The translations under genes and the position numbers were made by a program. A stretch of 5,723 nucleotides of DNA. Source: Streptomyces sp. NRRL WC-3549. Its GTDB lineage: Bacteria; Actinomycetota; Actinomycetes; Streptomycetales; Streptomycetaceae. Under the pieces are notes generated by a model. It made no database searches and was not told where the DNA came from. It saw nothing but the letters and a program-made list of their open reading frames with translations. The stretch spans positions 2,285-8,007 of the forward strand of contig NZ_KL585421.1 of NCBI RefSeq assembly GCF_000721935.1, written 5' to 3'. This document shows positions 5,223-5,723 of the stretch, in pieces (position 1 is the first letter of the stretch; each line of letters starts with the position of its first letter).

Positions 5223-5723
5223 CTACGTACGTGAGCTGTTGAGGTACGCGATCACGGCCAGCACTCGCCTGTTGTCACTGGTGGACTGCACCAGGTCCAG
5301 CTTGGCGAAGATGCTGGCCGCGTGCTTGCTCACGGCACTGTCACTGAGCGACATCCGCTCCGAGATGGCCGCGTTCGACCTGCCCTCCGCCATGAGCGCC
5401 AGCACCTCCCTCTCACGCGCCGTCAGCGCCGAGAGGGGCTGTGCCTGTACCGGGCCCATGGACTGGAACAACTGACTGACTACCTCAGGGTCCATGGCCG
5501 TGCCACCGGAAGCAACGCGGCGCACCGAGTCGATGAACGTGTCGTCGTCGAAGACACGGTCCTTGAGGAGATAGCCGATACCGCCACGGCCGTCCGCCAG
5601 CAACTCCCTTGCGTACAGCTGCTCCACGTGCTGGGACAGCACCAGCACAGGGAGCCCGGGAACCGCCCTGCGGGCGGTCAGCGCGGCCTGGAGCCCCTCG
5701 TCCGTGAAGGTCGGCGGCAGCCG
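5223..5723 (-). CDS. NarL/FixJ-type response regulator, C-terminal part (N-terminus beyond window)
   Basis: The window holds the last 166 residues of a two-component response regulator, a cytoplasmic DNA-binding protein phosphorylated by a sensor kinase. The gene runs leftwards and enters from the right edge. It starts in the receiver domain at RLPPTFTDEG, the stretch that directly follows the phosphorylated Asp in this subfamily, so the Asp itself lies outside. LPVLVLSQ (24-31) holds the switch Ser30, and YLLKD contains the conserved Lys54. A linker rich in Gln and Pro follows (87-98). The LuxR/NarL helix-turn-helix covers 100-144 with LTAREREVLALMAEGRSN and SAVSKHAASIFAKL, and the ending DNRRVLAVIAYL is typical of this actinobacterial group. 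The stop is TAG at 5225-5223. No partner histidine kinase is in view. The protein has a helix-turn-helix of the same superfamily as the LAL regulator but is otherwise unrelated. Confidence 0.92.
   Translation of the reverse strand, partial: RLPPTFTDEGLQAALTARRAVPGLPVLVLSQHVEQLYARELLADGRGGIGYLLKDRVFDDDTFIDSVRRVASGGTAMDPEVVSQLFQSMGPVQAQPLSALTAREREVLALMAEGRSNAAISERMSLSDSAVSKHAASIFAKLDLVQSTSDNRRVLAVIAYLNSSRT

Noticed and set aside
1..5723. CRISPR arrays, tRNA or rRNA genes, insertion sequences
   Set aside because: No regularly spaced identical repeats, clover-leaf pattern, rRNA-like segments, transposase motifs or terminal inverted repeats were seen on either strand.

Overview
The base composition (about 70% G+C overall, with third codon positions mostly G or C in the genes), the GTG/ATG starts and the gene families point to an actinomycete, most likely Streptomyces or a close relative. 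A shikimate-entry enzyme homologue next to a large LuxR-type (LAL) regulator suggests an accessory or secondary-metabolism neighbourhood. This is inference, because no scaffold-building enzyme lies inside the window.

Layout. (1) Positions 1-240 hold no gene I can assign. The left edge may carry the end of a rightward gene or the start of a leftward one. (2) Positions 241-1428 (+) encode a 395-residue class II DAHP synthase homologue. It is short and has lost several residues that are fixed in working enzymes: a metal ligand, a substrate-binding lysine, a substrate-binding arginine and an internal segment. (3) Positions 1429-2359 are about 930 bases without a convincing gene. They begin with a run of GC-rich hairpins (1485-1565, likely a terminator). 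A featureless GC-rich stretch with one more hairpin (1803-1825) follows. From about 1876 there is a G-tract-rich control region with direct repeats, a far-spaced inverted repeat and two 10-bp palindromes. (4) Positions 2360-5131 (+) encode a 923-residue LAL regulator with an N-terminal Walker ATPase, a long helical middle and a C-terminal LuxR helix-turn-helix. Its first 50 codons are strikingly AT-richer at third positions than the rest. (5) Positions 5132-5222 are a polypyrimidine convergent gap with a degenerate repeat of about 23-24 bp. (6) Positions 5223-5723 (-) encode the C-terminal 166 residues of a NarL/FixJ response regulator whose start lies beyond the right edge.

How the parts may work together. 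The LAL protein is a plausible pathway-level, ATP-dependent activator, and the repeat-rich region in front of it looks like its own control region. The DAHP-synthase-like protein would be either a modified pathway enzyme (shikimate supply or a new aldol-type reaction) or a non-catalytic remnant. The response regulator is convergent and is probably a neighbour outside any shared operon. No in-frame TTA codon was seen in the DAHP synthase homologue, the LAL gene or the visible response-regulator part, so direct bldA control is not indicated. The most unusual item is the DAHP synthase homologue, followed by the structured non-coding region before the LAL gene.
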